Positions 47,001-62,636 of a stretch of DNA of 64,000 bases are shown here, piece after piece. Under the pieces are notes generated by a model. The model was not told the origin of the DNA and made no database searches. It was given only the letters and a program-made list of their open reading frames with translations. A program made the position numbers and the translations under genes. Source of the DNA: Sipunculus nudus (taxonomy: Eukaryota; Annelida; Sipuncula; Golfingiida; Sipunculidae); NCBI GenBank assembly GCA_026874595.1, contig CM049309.1:96372723-96436722 (forward strand). The letters run 5' to 3'. Each line of letters starts with the position of its first letter. Position 1 is the stretch's first letter.

Positions 47001-49451
47001 TATCTCATCAGGCAGATGATAACCATAATCATTACAGATATTAACTGTTATCTCATCAGGCAGATGATAATCATAATCAATACAGATATTAACTGTTATC
47101 TCATCAGGCAGATGATAATCATAATCAATACAGATATTAACTGTTATCTCATCAGGCAGAAGATAATAATAATCAATACAGATATTAACTGTTATCTCAT
47201 CAGATGGATGATAATCATAATCAATACAGATATTAACTGTTATCTCATCAGACAGAAGATAATCATAATCAATACAGCTATTAACTGTTATCTCATCAGG
47301 CAGATGATAATCATAATCAATACAGATATTAACTGTTATCTCATCAGGCAGATGATAACAATAATCAATACAGATATTAACTGTTATCTCATCAGGCAGA
47401 AGATAATCATAATCAATACAGATATAAACTGTTATCTTATCAGGCAGATGATAATCATAATCAATACAGATATTATCTGTTATCTCATCAGGCAGATGAT
47501 AACCATAATCAATACAGATATTAACTGTTATCTCATCAGGCAGATGATAATCATAATCAATACAGATATTAACTGTTATCTCATCAGACAGAAGATAATG
47601 ATAATCAATACAGATATTAACTATTATCTTTTCAGGCAGATGATAATCATAATCAATACAGATATTAACTGTTATCTCATCAGGCAGATGATAATCATAA
47701 TCAATACAGATATTAACTGTTATCTCATCAGGCAGATGATAACCATAATCAATACAGATATTAACTGTTATCTCATCAGGCAGAAGATAATCATAATCAA
47801 TAAAGATATTAACTTTTATCTTATCAGGCAGAAGATAATCATAATCAATACAGATATTAACTGTTATCTCATCAGGCAGATGATAACCATAATCAATACA
47901 GATATTAACTGTTATCTCATCAGGCAGGTGATGACTATAATCAATACAGATATTAACTGTTATCTCATCAGACAGATGACAACCATAATCAATACAGATA
48001 TAAACTGTTATCTCATCAGGCAGATGACAAACATAATTAATACAGATATTAACTGTTATCTCATCAGGCAGAAGATAACCATAATCAATACAGATATTAA
48101 CTGTTATCTCATCAGACAGATGACAACCATAATCAATACAGATATTAACTGTTATCTCATCAGGCAGATGACAACCACAATCAATACAGATAATAACTGT
48201 TATCTCATCAGGCAGATGACAACCATAATCAATACAGATATTAACTGTTATCTCATCAGGCAGATGATAACCATAATTAATACAGATATTAACTGTTATC
48301 TCATCAGGCAGATGATAACCATAATCAATACAGATATTAACTGTTATCTCATCAGACAGATGATAACCATAATCAATACAGACATTAACTGTTATCTCAT
48401 CAGACAGATGATAACCATAATCAATACAGATATTAACTGTTATCTCATCAGGCAGATGATAACCATAAACAAACCGATATTAACTGTTATCTCATCAGAC
48501 AGATGACAACCAAAATCAATACAGATATTAACTGTTATCTCATCAGGCAGATGATTACCATAATCAATACAGATATTAACTGTTATCTCATCAGGCAGAT
48601 GACAACCATATTCAATACAGATATTAACTCTTATCTCATCAGGCAGATGATAACCATAATCAATACAGATATTGTTATCTCATCAGACAGATGATAACCA
48701 TAATCAATACAGATATAAAATGTTATCTCATCAGGCAGATGACAACCATATTCAATACAGATATTAACTGTTATCTCATCAGGCAGATGATAACCATAAT
48801 CAATACAGATATTAACTGTTATCTCATCAGGCAGATGATAACCATAATCAATACAGATATTAACTGTTATCTCATCAGGCAGATGATAACCATAATCAAT
48901 ACAGATAATAACTGTCATCTCATCAGACAGATGATAACCATAATCAATACAGATATTAACTTATCTCATCAGACAGATGATAACCATAATCAATACAGAC
49001 ATTAACTGTTATCTCATCAGACAGATGATAACCATAATCAATACAGATATTAACTGTTATCTCATCAGGCAGATGATAACCATAAACAAACAGATATTAA
49101 CTGTTATCTCATCAGACAGATGACAACCAAAATCACTACAGATATTAACTGTTATCTCATCAGGCAGATGATTACCATAATCAATACAGATATTAACTGT
49201 TATCTCATCAGGCAGATGACAACCATATTTAATACAGATATTAACTCTTATCTCATCAGGCAGATGATAACCATAATCAATACAGATATTGTTATCTCAT
49301 CAGACAGATGATAACCATAATCAATACAGATATAAACTGTTATCTCATCAGGCAAATGACAACCATATTCAATACAGATATTAACTGTTATCTCATCAGG
49401 CAGATGATAACCATAATCAATACAGATATTAACTGTTATCTCATCAGGCAG
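38018..49451 (+). repeat. higher-order repeat unit 2 (11,434 bp)
   Basis: A tandem second copy of the block at 26584-38017. All landmarks I compared are at the same relative position, and I saw no substitution or indel between the copies. Similarity by this offset stops at about 49452, where the C of GATAACC replaces the T that opens both units. Confidence 0.9.
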
Positions 49452-52400
49452 ATGATAACCATAATCAATACAGATATTAACTGTTATCTCATCAGGCAGA
49501 TGATAACCATAATCAATACAGATAATAACTGTTATCTCATCAGGCAGATGACAACCATAATCAATACAGATATTAACTGTTATCTCATCAGGCAGATGAT
49601 AACCATAATCAATACAGATATAAACTGTTATCTCATCAGGCAGATGATAACCATAATTAATACAGATATTAACTGTTATCTCATCAGGCAGATGATAACC
49701 ATAATCAATACAGATATTAACTGTTATCTCATCAGGCAGATGATAACCATTATCAATACAGATATTAACTGTTATCTCATCAGGCAGATGATAACCATAA
49801 ACAATACAGATATTAACTGTTATCTCATCAGACAGATGACAACCAAAATCAATACAGATATTAACTGTTATCTCATCAGGCAGATGATTACCATAATCAA
49901 TACAGATATTAACTGTTATCTCATCAGGCAGATGACAACCATAATCAATACAGATATTAACTGTTATCTCATCAGGGAGAAGAAAACCATAATCAATACA
50001 GATATTACCTCTTATCTTATCAGGCAGATGACAACCATAATCAATACAGATATAAACTGTTATCTCATCAGACAGATGACAACCATAATCAATACAGATA
50101 TTAACTGTTATCTCATCAGACAGATGACAACCATAAGCAATACAGATATTGTTATCTCATCAGACAGATGACAACCATAATCAATACAGATATTAACTGT
50201 TATCTCATCAGGCAGATGACAACCATAATCAATACAGGTAATAACTGTTATCTCATCAGGCAGATGACAACCATAATCAATACAGATATTAACTGTTATC
50301 TCATCAGGCAGATGATAACCATAATTAATACAGATATTAACTGTTATCTCATCAGGCAGATGATAACCATAATCAATACAGATATTAACTGTTATCTCAT
50401 CAGGCAGATGATAACCATAATCAATACAGATATTAACTGTTATCTCATCAGGCAGATGACAACCATAATCAATACAGATATTAACTGTTATCTCATCAGG
50501 CAGATGATAACTATAATCAATACAGATATTAACTGTTATCTCATCAGACAGATGACAACCATAATCAATACAGATATAAACTGTTATCTCATCAGGCAAA
50601 TGTCAACCATTATCAATACAGATATTAACTGTTATCTCATCAGGCAGGTGATAACTATAATCAATACAGATATTAACTGTTATCTCATCAGACAGATGAC
50701 AACCAAAATCAATACAGATATTAACTGTTATCTCATCAGGCAGATGATTACCATAATCAATACAGATATTAACTGTTATCTCATCAGGCAGATGACAACC
50801 ATATTCAATACAGATATTAACTCTTATCTCATCAGGCAGATGATAACCATAATCAATACAGATATTGTTATCTCATCAGACAGATGATAACCATAATCAA
50901 TACAGATATAAAATGTTATCTCATCAGGCAGATGACAACCATATTCAATACAGATATTAACTGTTATCTCATCAGGCAGATGATAACCATAATCAATACA
51001 GATATTAACTGTTATCTCATCAGGCAGATGATAACCATAATCAATACAGATATTAACTGTTATCTCATCAGGCAGATGATAACCATAATCAATACAGATA
51101 ATAACTGTCATCTCATCAGACAGATGATAACCATAATCAATACAGATATTAACTGTTATCTCATCAGACAGATGATAACCATAATCAATACAGACATTAA
51201 CTGTTATCTCATCAGACAGATGATAACCATAATCAATACAGATATTAACTGTTATCTCATCAGGCAGATGATAACCATAAACAAACAGATATTAACTGTT
51301 ATCTCATCAGACAGATGACAACCAAAATCACTACAGATATTAACTGTTATCTCATCAGGCAGATGATTACCATAATCAATACAGATATTAACTGTTATCT
51401 CATCAGGCAGATGACAACCATATTTAATACAGATATTAACTCTTATCTCATCAGGCAGATGATAACCATAATCAATACAGATATTGTTATCTCATCAGAC
51501 AGATGATAACCATAATCAATACAGATATAAACTGTTATCTCATCAGGCAAATGACAACCATATTCAATACAGATATTAACTGTTATCTCATCAGGCAGAT
51601 GATAACCATAATCAATACAGATATTAACTGTTATCTCATCAGGCAGATGATAACCATAATCAATACAGATATTAACTGTTATCTCATCAGGCAGATGATA
51701 ACCATAATCAATACAGATAATAACTGTTATCTCATCAGGCAGATGACAACCATAATCAATACAGATATTAACTGTTATCTCATCAGGCAGATGATAACCA
51801 TAATCAATACAGATATAAACTGTTATCTCATCAGGCAGATGATAACCATAATTAATACAGATATTAACTGTTATCTCATCAGGCAGATGATAACCATAAT
51901 CAATACAGATATTAACTGTTATCTCATCAGGCAGATGATAACCATTATCAATACAGATATTAACTGTTATCTCATCAGGCAGATGATAACCATAAACAAT
52001 ACAGATATTAACTGTTATCTCATCAGACAGATGACAACCAAAATCAATACAGATATTAACTGTTATCTCATCAGGCAGATGATTACCATAATCAATACAG
52101 ATATTAACTGTTATCTCATCAGGCAGATGACAACCATAATCAATACAGATATTAACTGTTATCTCATCAGGGAGAAGAAAACCATAATCAATACAGATAT
52201 TACCTCTTATCTTATCAGGCAGATGACAACCATAATCAATACAGATATAAACTGTTATCTCATCAGACAGATGACAACCATAATCAATACAGATATTAAC
52301 TGTTATCTCATCAGACAGATGACAACCATAAGCAATACAGATATTGTTATCTCATCAGACAGATGACAACCATAATCAATACAGATATTAACTGTTATCT

Positions 52401-54090
52401 CATCAGGCAGATGACAACCATAATCAATACAGGTAATAACTGTTATCTCATCAGGCAGATGACAACCATAATCAATACAGATATTAACTGTTATCTCATC
52501 AGGCAGATGATAACCATAATTAATACAGATATTAACTGTTATCTCATCAGGCAGATGATAACCATAATCAATACAGATATTAACTGTTATCTCATCAGGC
52601 AGATGATAACCATAATCAATACAGATATTAACTGTTATCTCATCAGGCAGATGACAACCATAATCAATACAGATATTAACTGTTATCTCATCAGGCAGAT
52701 GATAATCATAATCAATACAGATATATACTGTTATCTCATCAGACAGAAGATAATCATAATCAATACAGATATTAACTGTTATCTCATCAGGCAGAAGATA
52801 ATCATAATCAATACAGATATTAACTGTTATCTCATCAGGCAGATGACAATCATAATCAATACAGATATAAACTGTTATCTCATCAGGCAGATGATAACCA
52901 TAATTAATACAGATATTAACTGTTATCTCATCAGACAGATGACAACCATAATCAATACAGATATTAACTGTTATCTCATCAGGCAGATGATAACCATAAT
53001 CAATAAAGATATTAACTGTTATCTCCTCAGGCAGATGATAATCATAATCAATACAGATATTAACTGTTATCTCATCAGGCAGATGACAACCATAATCAAT
53101 ACAGATATTAACTGTTATCTCATCAGACAGAAGATAATCATAATCAATACAGATATTAACTGTTATCTCATCAGGCAGATGATAACCATAATCAATACAG
53201 ATATTAACTGTTATCTCATCAGGCAGATGATAACCATAATCAATAAAGATATTAACTGTTATCTCATCAGGCAGATGATAACCATAATCAATACAGATAT
53301 TAACTGTTATCTCATCAGGCAGATGATAACCATAATCAATACAGATATTAACTGTTATCTCATCAGGCAGATGATAACCATAATCAATACAGATATTAAC
53401 TGTTATCTCATCAGGCAGATGATAATCATAATCAATACAGATATTAACTGTTATCTCATCAGACAGATGATAATCATAATCAATAGAGATATTAACTGTT
53501 ATCTCATCAGGCAGATGATAATCATAATCAATACAGATATTAACTGTTATCTCATCAGGCAGATGACAACCATAATCAATACAGATATTAACTGTTATCT
53601 CATCAGGCAGATGATAACCATAATCATTACAGATATTAACTGTTATCTCATCAGGCAGATGATAATCATAATCAATACAGATATTAACTGTTATCTCATC
53701 AGGCAGATGATAATCATAATCAATACAGATATTAACTGTTATCTCATCAGGCAGAAGATAATAATAATCAATACAGATATTAACTGTTATATCGTCAGAT
53801 GGATGATAATCATAATCAATACAGATATTAACTGTTATCTCATCAGGCAGATGATAACCATAATCAATACAGATATTAACTGTTATCTCATCAGGCAGAT
53901 GATAACCATAATCAATACAGATAATAACTGTTATCTAATCAGGCAGATGACAACCATAATCAATAGAGATATTAACTGTTATCTCATCAGGCAGATGATA
54001 ACCATAATCAATACAGATATTAACTGTTATCTCATCAGGCAGATGACAACCATAATCAATACAGATAATAACTGTTATCTCATCAGGCAG
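49452..54090 (+). repeat. rearranged satellite segment with 2.2-kb duplication
   Basis: About 48,497-50,500 and 50,690-52,695 are copies of each other, offset by 2,193 bp and then 2,195 bp; the 2-bp change is a TG deletion near 48961 (AACTTATC for AACTGTTATC). Units with GGGAGAAG, ATAAGCAATAC and CAGGTAATAAC are diagnostic. From about 52,700 the monomers shift to the ATAATCATAATC subfamily. Confidence 0.8.
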
Positions 54091-57000
54091 ATGACAACCA
54101 TAATCAATACAGATATAAACTGTTGTCTCATCAGGCAGATGATAACCATAATTAATACAGATATTAACTGTTATCTAATCAGGCAGATGACAACCATAAT
54201 CAATAGAGATATTAACTGTTATCTCATCAGGCAGATGATAACCATAATCAATACAGATATAAACTGTTGTCTCATCAGGCAGATGATAACCATAATTAAT
54301 ACAGATATTAACTGTTATCTCATCAGGCAGATGATAACCATAATCAATACAGATATTAACTGTTATCTCATCAGACAGATGATAACCATAATCAATACAG
54401 ACATTAACTGTTATCTCATCAGACAGATGATAACCATAATCAATACAGATATTAACTGTTATCTCATCAGGCAGATGATAACCATAAAAAAAAACCGATA
54501 TTAACTGTTATCTCATCAGACAGATGACAACCAAAATCAATACAGATATTAACTGTTATCTCATCAGGCAGATGATTACCATAATCAATACAGATATTAA
54601 CTGTTATCTCATCAGGCAGATGACAACCATATTCAATACAGATATTAACTCTTATCTCATCAGGCAGATGATAACCATAATCAATACAGATATTGTTATC
54701 TCATCAGAAAGATGATAACCATAATCAATACAGATATAAACTGTTATCTCATCAGGCAGATGACAACCATATTCAATACAGATATTAACTGTTATCTCAT
54801 CAGGCAGATGATAACCATAATCAATACAGATATTAACTGTTATCTCATCAGGCAGATGATAACCATAATCAATACAGATATTAACTGTTATCTCATCAGG
54901 CAGATGATAACCATAATCAATACAGATAATAACTGTTATCTCATCAGGCAGATGACAACCATAATCAATACAGATATTAACTGTTATCTCATCAGGCAGA
55001 TGATAACCATAATCAATACAGATATAAACTGTTATCTCATCAGGCAGATGATAACCATAATCAATACAGATATTAACTGTTATCTCATCAGGCAGATGAT
55101 AACCATAATCAATACAGATATTAACTGTTATCTCATCAGACAGATGATAACCATAATCAATACAGGTATTAACTGTTATCTCATCAGGCAGATGATAACC
55201 ATAATCAATACAGATATTAACTGTTATCTCATCAGGCAGATAATAACCATAAACAAACCGATATTAACTGTTATCTCATCAGACAGATGACAACCAAAAT
55301 CAATACAGATATTAACTGTTATCTCATCAGGCAGATGACAACCATAATCAATACAGATATTGTTATCTCATCAGACAGATGATAACCATAATCAATACAG
55401 ATATAAACTGTTATCTCATCAGGCAGATGACAACCATATTCAATACAGATATTAACTGTTATCTCATCAGGCAGATGATAACCATAATCAATACAGATAT
55501 TAACTGTTATCTCATCAGGCAGATGATAACCATAATCAATACAGATATTAACTGTTATCTCATCAGGCAGATGATAACCATAATCAATAGAGATAATAAC
55601 TGTTATCTCATCAGGCAGATGACAACCATAATCAATACAGATATTAACTGTTATCTCATCAGGCATATGATAACCATAATCAATACAGATATAAACTGTT
55701 ATCTCATCAGGCAGATGATAACCATAATTAATACAGATATTAACTGTTATCTCATCAGGCAGATGATAATCATAATCAATACAGATATTAACTGTTATCT
55801 CATCAGACAGATGATAACCATAATCAATACAGACATTAACTGTTATCTCATCAGACAGATGATAACCATAATCAATACAGATATTAACTGTTATCTCATC
55901 AGGCAGATGATAACCATAAACAATACAGATATTAACTGTTATCTCATCAGACAGATGACAACCAAAATCAATACAGATATTAACTGTTATCTCATCAGGC
56001 AGATGATAACCATAATCAATACAGATATTAACTGTTATCTCATCAGGCAGATGACAACCATAATCAATACAGATATTAACTGTTATCTCATCAGGCAGAA
56101 GAAAACCATAATCAATACAGATATTAACTGTTATCTCATCAGACAGATGACAACCATAATCAATACAGATATTGTTATCTCATCAGACAGATGATAACCA
56201 TAATCAATACAGATATTAACTGTTATCTCATCAGGCAGATGACAACCATAACCAATACAGATATTACCTCTTATCTTATCAGGCAGATGACAACCATAAT
56301 CAATACAGATATAAACTGTTATCTCATCAGACAGATGACAACCATAATCAATACAGATATTAACTGTTATCTCATTAGACAGATGATAACCATAAACAAT
56401 ACAGATATTAACTGTTATCTCATTAGACAGATGATAACCATAATCAATACAGATATTAACTGTTATCTCATCAGGCAGATGATAACCATAATCAATACAG
56501 ATATTAACTGTTATCTCATCAGGCAGATGATAACCATAATCAATACAGATATTAACTGTTATCTCATCAGGCAGATGATAATCATAATCAATACAGATAT
56601 TAACTGTTATCTCATCAGACAGATGATAATCATAATCAATACAGATATTAACTGTTATCTCATCAGGCAGATGATAATCATAATCAATACAGATATTAAC
56701 TGTTTTCTCATCAGGCAGATGACAACCATAATCAATACAGATATTAACTGTTATCTCATCAGGCAGATGATAACCATAATCATTACAGATATTAACTGTT
56801 ATCTCATCAGGCAGATGATAATCATAATCAATACAGATATTAACTGTTATCTCATCAGGCAGATGATAATCATAATCAATACAGATATTAACTGTTATCT
56901 CATCAGGCAGAAGATAATAATAATCAATACAGATATTAACTGTTATCTCATCAGATGGATGATAATCATAATCAATACAGATATTAACTGTTATCTCATC

Positions 57001-60000
57001 AGACAGAAGATAATCATAATCAATACAGCTATTAACTGTTATCTCATCAGGCAGATGATAATCATAATCAATACAGATATTAACTGTTATCTCATCAGGC
57101 AGATGATAACAATAATCAATACAGATATTAACTGTTATCTCATCAGGCAGAAGATAATCATAATCAATACAGATATAAACTGTTATCTTATCAGGCAGAT
57201 GATAATCATAATCAATACAGATATTATCTGTTATCTCATCAGGCAGATGATAACCATAATCAATACAGATATTAACTGTTATCTCATCAGGCAGATGATA
57301 ATCATAATCAATACAGATATTAACTGTTATCTCATCAGACAGAAGATAATGATAATCAATACAGATATTAACTATTATCTTTTCAGGCAGATGATAATCA
57401 TAATCAATACAGATATTAACTGTTATCTCATCAGGCAGATGATAATCATAATCAATACAGATATTAACTGTTATCTCATCAGGCAGATGATAACCATAAT
57501 CAATACAGATATTAACTGTTATCTCATCAGGCAGAAGATAATCATAATCAATAAAGATATTAACTTTTATCTTATCAGGCAGAAGATAATCATAATCAAT
57601 ACAGATATTAACTGTTATCTCATCAGGCAGATGATAACCATAATCAATACAGATATTAACTGTTATCTCATCAGGCAGGTGATGACTATAATCAATACAG
57701 ATATTAACTGTTATCTCATCAGACAGATGACAACCATAATCAATACAGATATAAACTGTTATCTCATCAGGCAGATGACAACCATAATTAATACAGATAT
57801 TAACTGTTATCTCATCAGGCAGAAGATAACCATAATCAATACAGATATTAACTGTTATCTCATCAGACAGATGACAACCATAATCAATACAGATATTAAC
57901 TGTTATCTCATCAGGCAGATGACAACCACAATCAATACAGATAATAACTGTTATCTCATCAGGCAGATGACAACCATAATCAATACAGATATTAACTGTT
58001 ATCTCATCAGGCAGATGATAACCATAATTAATACAGATATTAACTGTTATCTCATCAGGCAGATGATAACCATAATCAATACAGATATTAACTGTTATCT
58101 CATCAGACAGATGATAACCATAATCAATACAGACATTAACTGTTATCTCATCAGACAGATGATAACCATAATCAATACAGATATTAACTGTTATCTCATC
58201 AGGCAGATGATAACCATAAACAAACCGATATTAACTGTTATCTCATCAGACAGATGACAACCAAAATCAATACAGATATTAACTGTTATCTCATCAGGCA
58301 GATGATTACCATAATCAATACAGATATTAACTGTTATCTCATCAGGCAGATGACAACCATATTCAATACAGATATTAACTCTTATCTCATCAGGCAGATG
58401 ATAACCATAATCAATACAGATATTGTTATCTCATCAGACAGATGATAACCATAATCAATACAGATATAAAATGTTATCTCATCAGGCAGATGACAACCAT
58501 ATTCAATACAGATATTAACTGTTATCTCATCAGGCAGATGATAACCATAATCAATACAGATATTAACTGTTATCTCATCAGGCAGATGATAACCATAATC
58601 AATACAGATATTAACTGTTATCTCATCAAGCAGATGATAACCATAATCAATACAGATAATAACTGTCATCTCATCAGACAGATGATAACCATAATCAATA
58701 CAGATATTAACTGTTATCTCATCAGACAGATGATAACCATAATCAATACAGACATTAACTGTTATCTCATCAGACAGATGATAACCATAATCAATACAGA
58801 TATTAACTGTTATCTCATCAGGCAGATGATAACCATAAACAAACAGATATTAACTGTTATCTCATCAGACAGATGACAACCAAAATCACTACAGATATTA
58901 ACTGTTATCTCATCAGGCAGATGATTACCATAATCAATACAGATATTAACTGTTATCTCATCAGGCAGATGACAACCATATTTAATACAGATATTAACTC
59001 TTATCTCATCAGGCAGATGATAACCATAATCAATACAGATATTGTTATCTCATCAGACAGATGATAACCATAATCAATACAGATATAAACTGTTATCTCA
59101 TCAGGCAAATGACAACCATATTCAATACAGATATTAACTGTTATCTCATCAGGCAGATGATAACCATAATCAATACAGATATTAACTGTTATCTCATCAG
59201 GCAGATGATAACCATAATCAATACAGATATTAACTGTTATCTCATCAGGCAGATGATAACCATAATCAATACAGATAATAACTGTTATCTCATCAGGCAG
59301 ATGACAACCATAATCAATACAGATATTAACTGTTATCTCATCAGGCAGATGACAACCATAATCAATACAGATATTAACTGTTATCTCATCAGGGAGAAGA
59401 AAACCATAATCAATACAGATATTACCTCTTATCTTATCAGGCAGATGACAACCATAATCAATACAGATATAAACTGTTATCTCATCAGACAGATGACAAC
59501 CATAATCAATACAGATATTAACTGTTATCTCATCAGACAGATGACAACCATAAGCAATACAGATATTGTTATCTCATCAGACAGATGACAACCATAATCA
59601 ATACAGATATTAACTGTTATCTCATCAGGCAGATGACAACCATAATCAATACAGGTAATAACTGTTATCTCATCAGGCAGATGACAACCATAATCAATAC
59701 AGATATTAACTGTTATCTCATCAGGCAGATGATAACCATAATTAATACAGATATTAACTGTTATCTCATCAGGCAGATGATAACCATAATCAATACAGAT
59801 ATTAACTGTTATCTCATCAGGCAGATGATAACCATAATCAATACAGATATTAACTGTTATCTCATCAGGCAGATGACAACCATAATCAATACAGATATTA
59901 ACTGTTATCTCATCAGGCAGATGATAACTATAATCAATACAGATATTAACTGTTATCTCATCAGACAGATGACAACCATAATCAATACAGATATAAACTG

Positions 60001-62636
60001 TTATCTCATCAGGCAAATGTCAACCATTATCAATACAGATATTAACTGTTATCTCATCAGGCAGGTGATAACTATAATCAATACAGATATTAACTGTTAT
60101 CTCATCAGACAGATGACAACCAAAATCAATACAGATATTAACTGTTATCTCATCAGGCAGATGATTACCATAATCAATACAGATATTAACTGTTATCTCA
60201 TCAGGCAGATGACAACCATATTCAATACAGATATTAACTCTTATCTCATCAGGCAGATGATAACCATAATCAATACAGATATTGTTATCTCATCAGACAG
60301 ATGATAACCATAATCAATACAGATATAAAATGTTATCTCATCAGGCAGATGACAACCATATTCAATACAGATATTAACTGTTATCTCATCAGGCAGATGA
60401 TAACCATAATCAATACAGATATTAACTGTTATCTCATCAGGCAGATGATAACCATAATCAATACAGATATTAACTGTTATCTCATCAGGCAGATGATAAC
60501 CATAATCAATACAGATAATAACTGTCATCTCATCAGACAGATGATAACCATAATCAATACAGATATTAACTGTTATCTCATCAGACAGATGATAACCATA
60601 ATCAATACAGACATTAACTGTTATCTCATCAGACAGATGATAACCATAATCAATACAGATATTAACTGTTATCTCATCAGGCAGATGATAACCATAAACA
60701 AACAGATATTAACTGTTATCTCATCAGACAGATGACAACCAAAATCACTACAGATATTAACTGTTATCTCATCAGGCAGATGATTACCATAATCAATACA
60801 GATATTAACTGTTATCTCATCAGGCAGATGACAACCATATTTAATACAGATATTAACTCTTATCTCATCAGGCAGATGATAACCATAATCAATACAGATA
60901 TTGTTATCTCATCAGACAGATGATAACCATAATCAATACAGATATAAACTGTTATCTCATCAGGCAAATGACAACCATATTCAATACAGATATTAACTGT
61001 TATCTCATCAGGCAGATGATAACCATAATCAATACAGATATTAACTGTTATCTCATCAGGCAGATGATAACCATAATCAATACAGATATTAACTGTTATC
61101 TCATCAGGCAGATGATAACCATAATCAATACAGATAATAACTGTTATCTCATCAGGCAGATGACAACCATAATCAATACAGATATTAACTGTTATCTCAT
61201 CAGGCAGATGATAACCATAATCAATACAGATATAAACTGTTATCTCATCAGGCAGATGATAACCATAATTAATACAGATATTAACTGTTATCTCATCAGG
61301 CAGATGATAACCATAATCAATACAGATATTAACTGTTATCTCATCAGGCAGATGATAACCATTATCAATACAGATATTAACTGTTATCTCATCAGGCAGA
61401 TGATAACCATAAACAATACAGATATTAACTGTTATCTCATCAGACAGATGACAACCAAAATCAATACAGATATTAACTGTTATCTCATCAGGCAGATGAT
61501 TACCATAATCAATACAGATATTAACTGTTATCTCATCAGGCAGATGACAACCATAATCAATACAGATATTAACTGTTATCTCATCAGGGAGAAGAAAACC
61601 ATAATCAATACAGATATTACCTCTTATCTTATCAGGCAGATGACAACCATAATCAATACAGATATAAACTGTTATCTCATCAGACAGATGACAACCATAA
61701 TCAATACAGATATTAACTGTTATCTCATCAGACAGATGACAACCATAAGCAATACAGATATTGTTATCTCATCAGACAGATGACAACCATAATCAATACA
61801 GATATTAACTGTTATCTCATCAGGCAGATGACAACCATAATCAATACAGGTAATAACTGTTATCTCATCAGGCAGATGACAACCATAATCAATACAGATA
61901 TTAACTGTTATCTCATCAGGCAGATGATAACCATAATTAATACAGATATTAACTGTTATCTCATCAGGCAGATGATAACCATAATCAATACAGATATTAA
62001 CTGTTATCTCATCAGGCAGATGATAACCATAATCAATACAGATATTAACTGTTATCTCATCAGGCAGATGACAACCATAATCAATACAGATATTAACTGT
62101 TATCTCATCAGGCAGATGATAATCATAATCAATACAGATATATACTGTTATCTCATCAGACAGAAGATAATCATAATCAATACAGATATTAACTGTTATC
62201 TCATCAGGCAGAAGATAATCATAATCAATACAGATATTAACTGTTATCTCATCAGGCAGATGACAATCATAATCAATACAGATATAAACTGTTATCTCAT
62301 CAGGCAGATGATAACCATAATTAATACAGATATTAACTGTTATCTCATCAGACAGATGACAACCATAATCAATACAGATATTAACTGTTATCTCATCAGG
62401 CAGATGATAACCATAATCAATAAAGATATTAACTGTTATCTCCTCAGGCAGATGATAATCATAATCAATACAGATATTAACTGTTATCTCATCAGGCAGA
62501 TGACAACCATAATCAATACAGATATTAACTGTTATCTCATCAGACAGAAGATAATCATAATCAATACAGATATTAACTGTTATCTCATCAGGCAGATGAT
62601 AATCATAATCAATACAGATATTAACTGTTATCTCAT
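54091..62636 (+). repeat. third, diverged higher-order copy
   Basis: From about 54,091 the order of variants follows that beginning at about 44,340, offset 9,751 bp (9,753 after the TG indel). Near 59,350 seven monomers (336 bp) present at 49.6-49.9 kb are absent, after which the offset is 9,417 bp up to about 62,590. Unlike the first two units, this copy has scattered point differences, such as ATG for ATA at about 56188, C for A in the ACAACCATAATT unit near 57781, and CATCAAGCAG near 58627. Confidence 0.8.
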
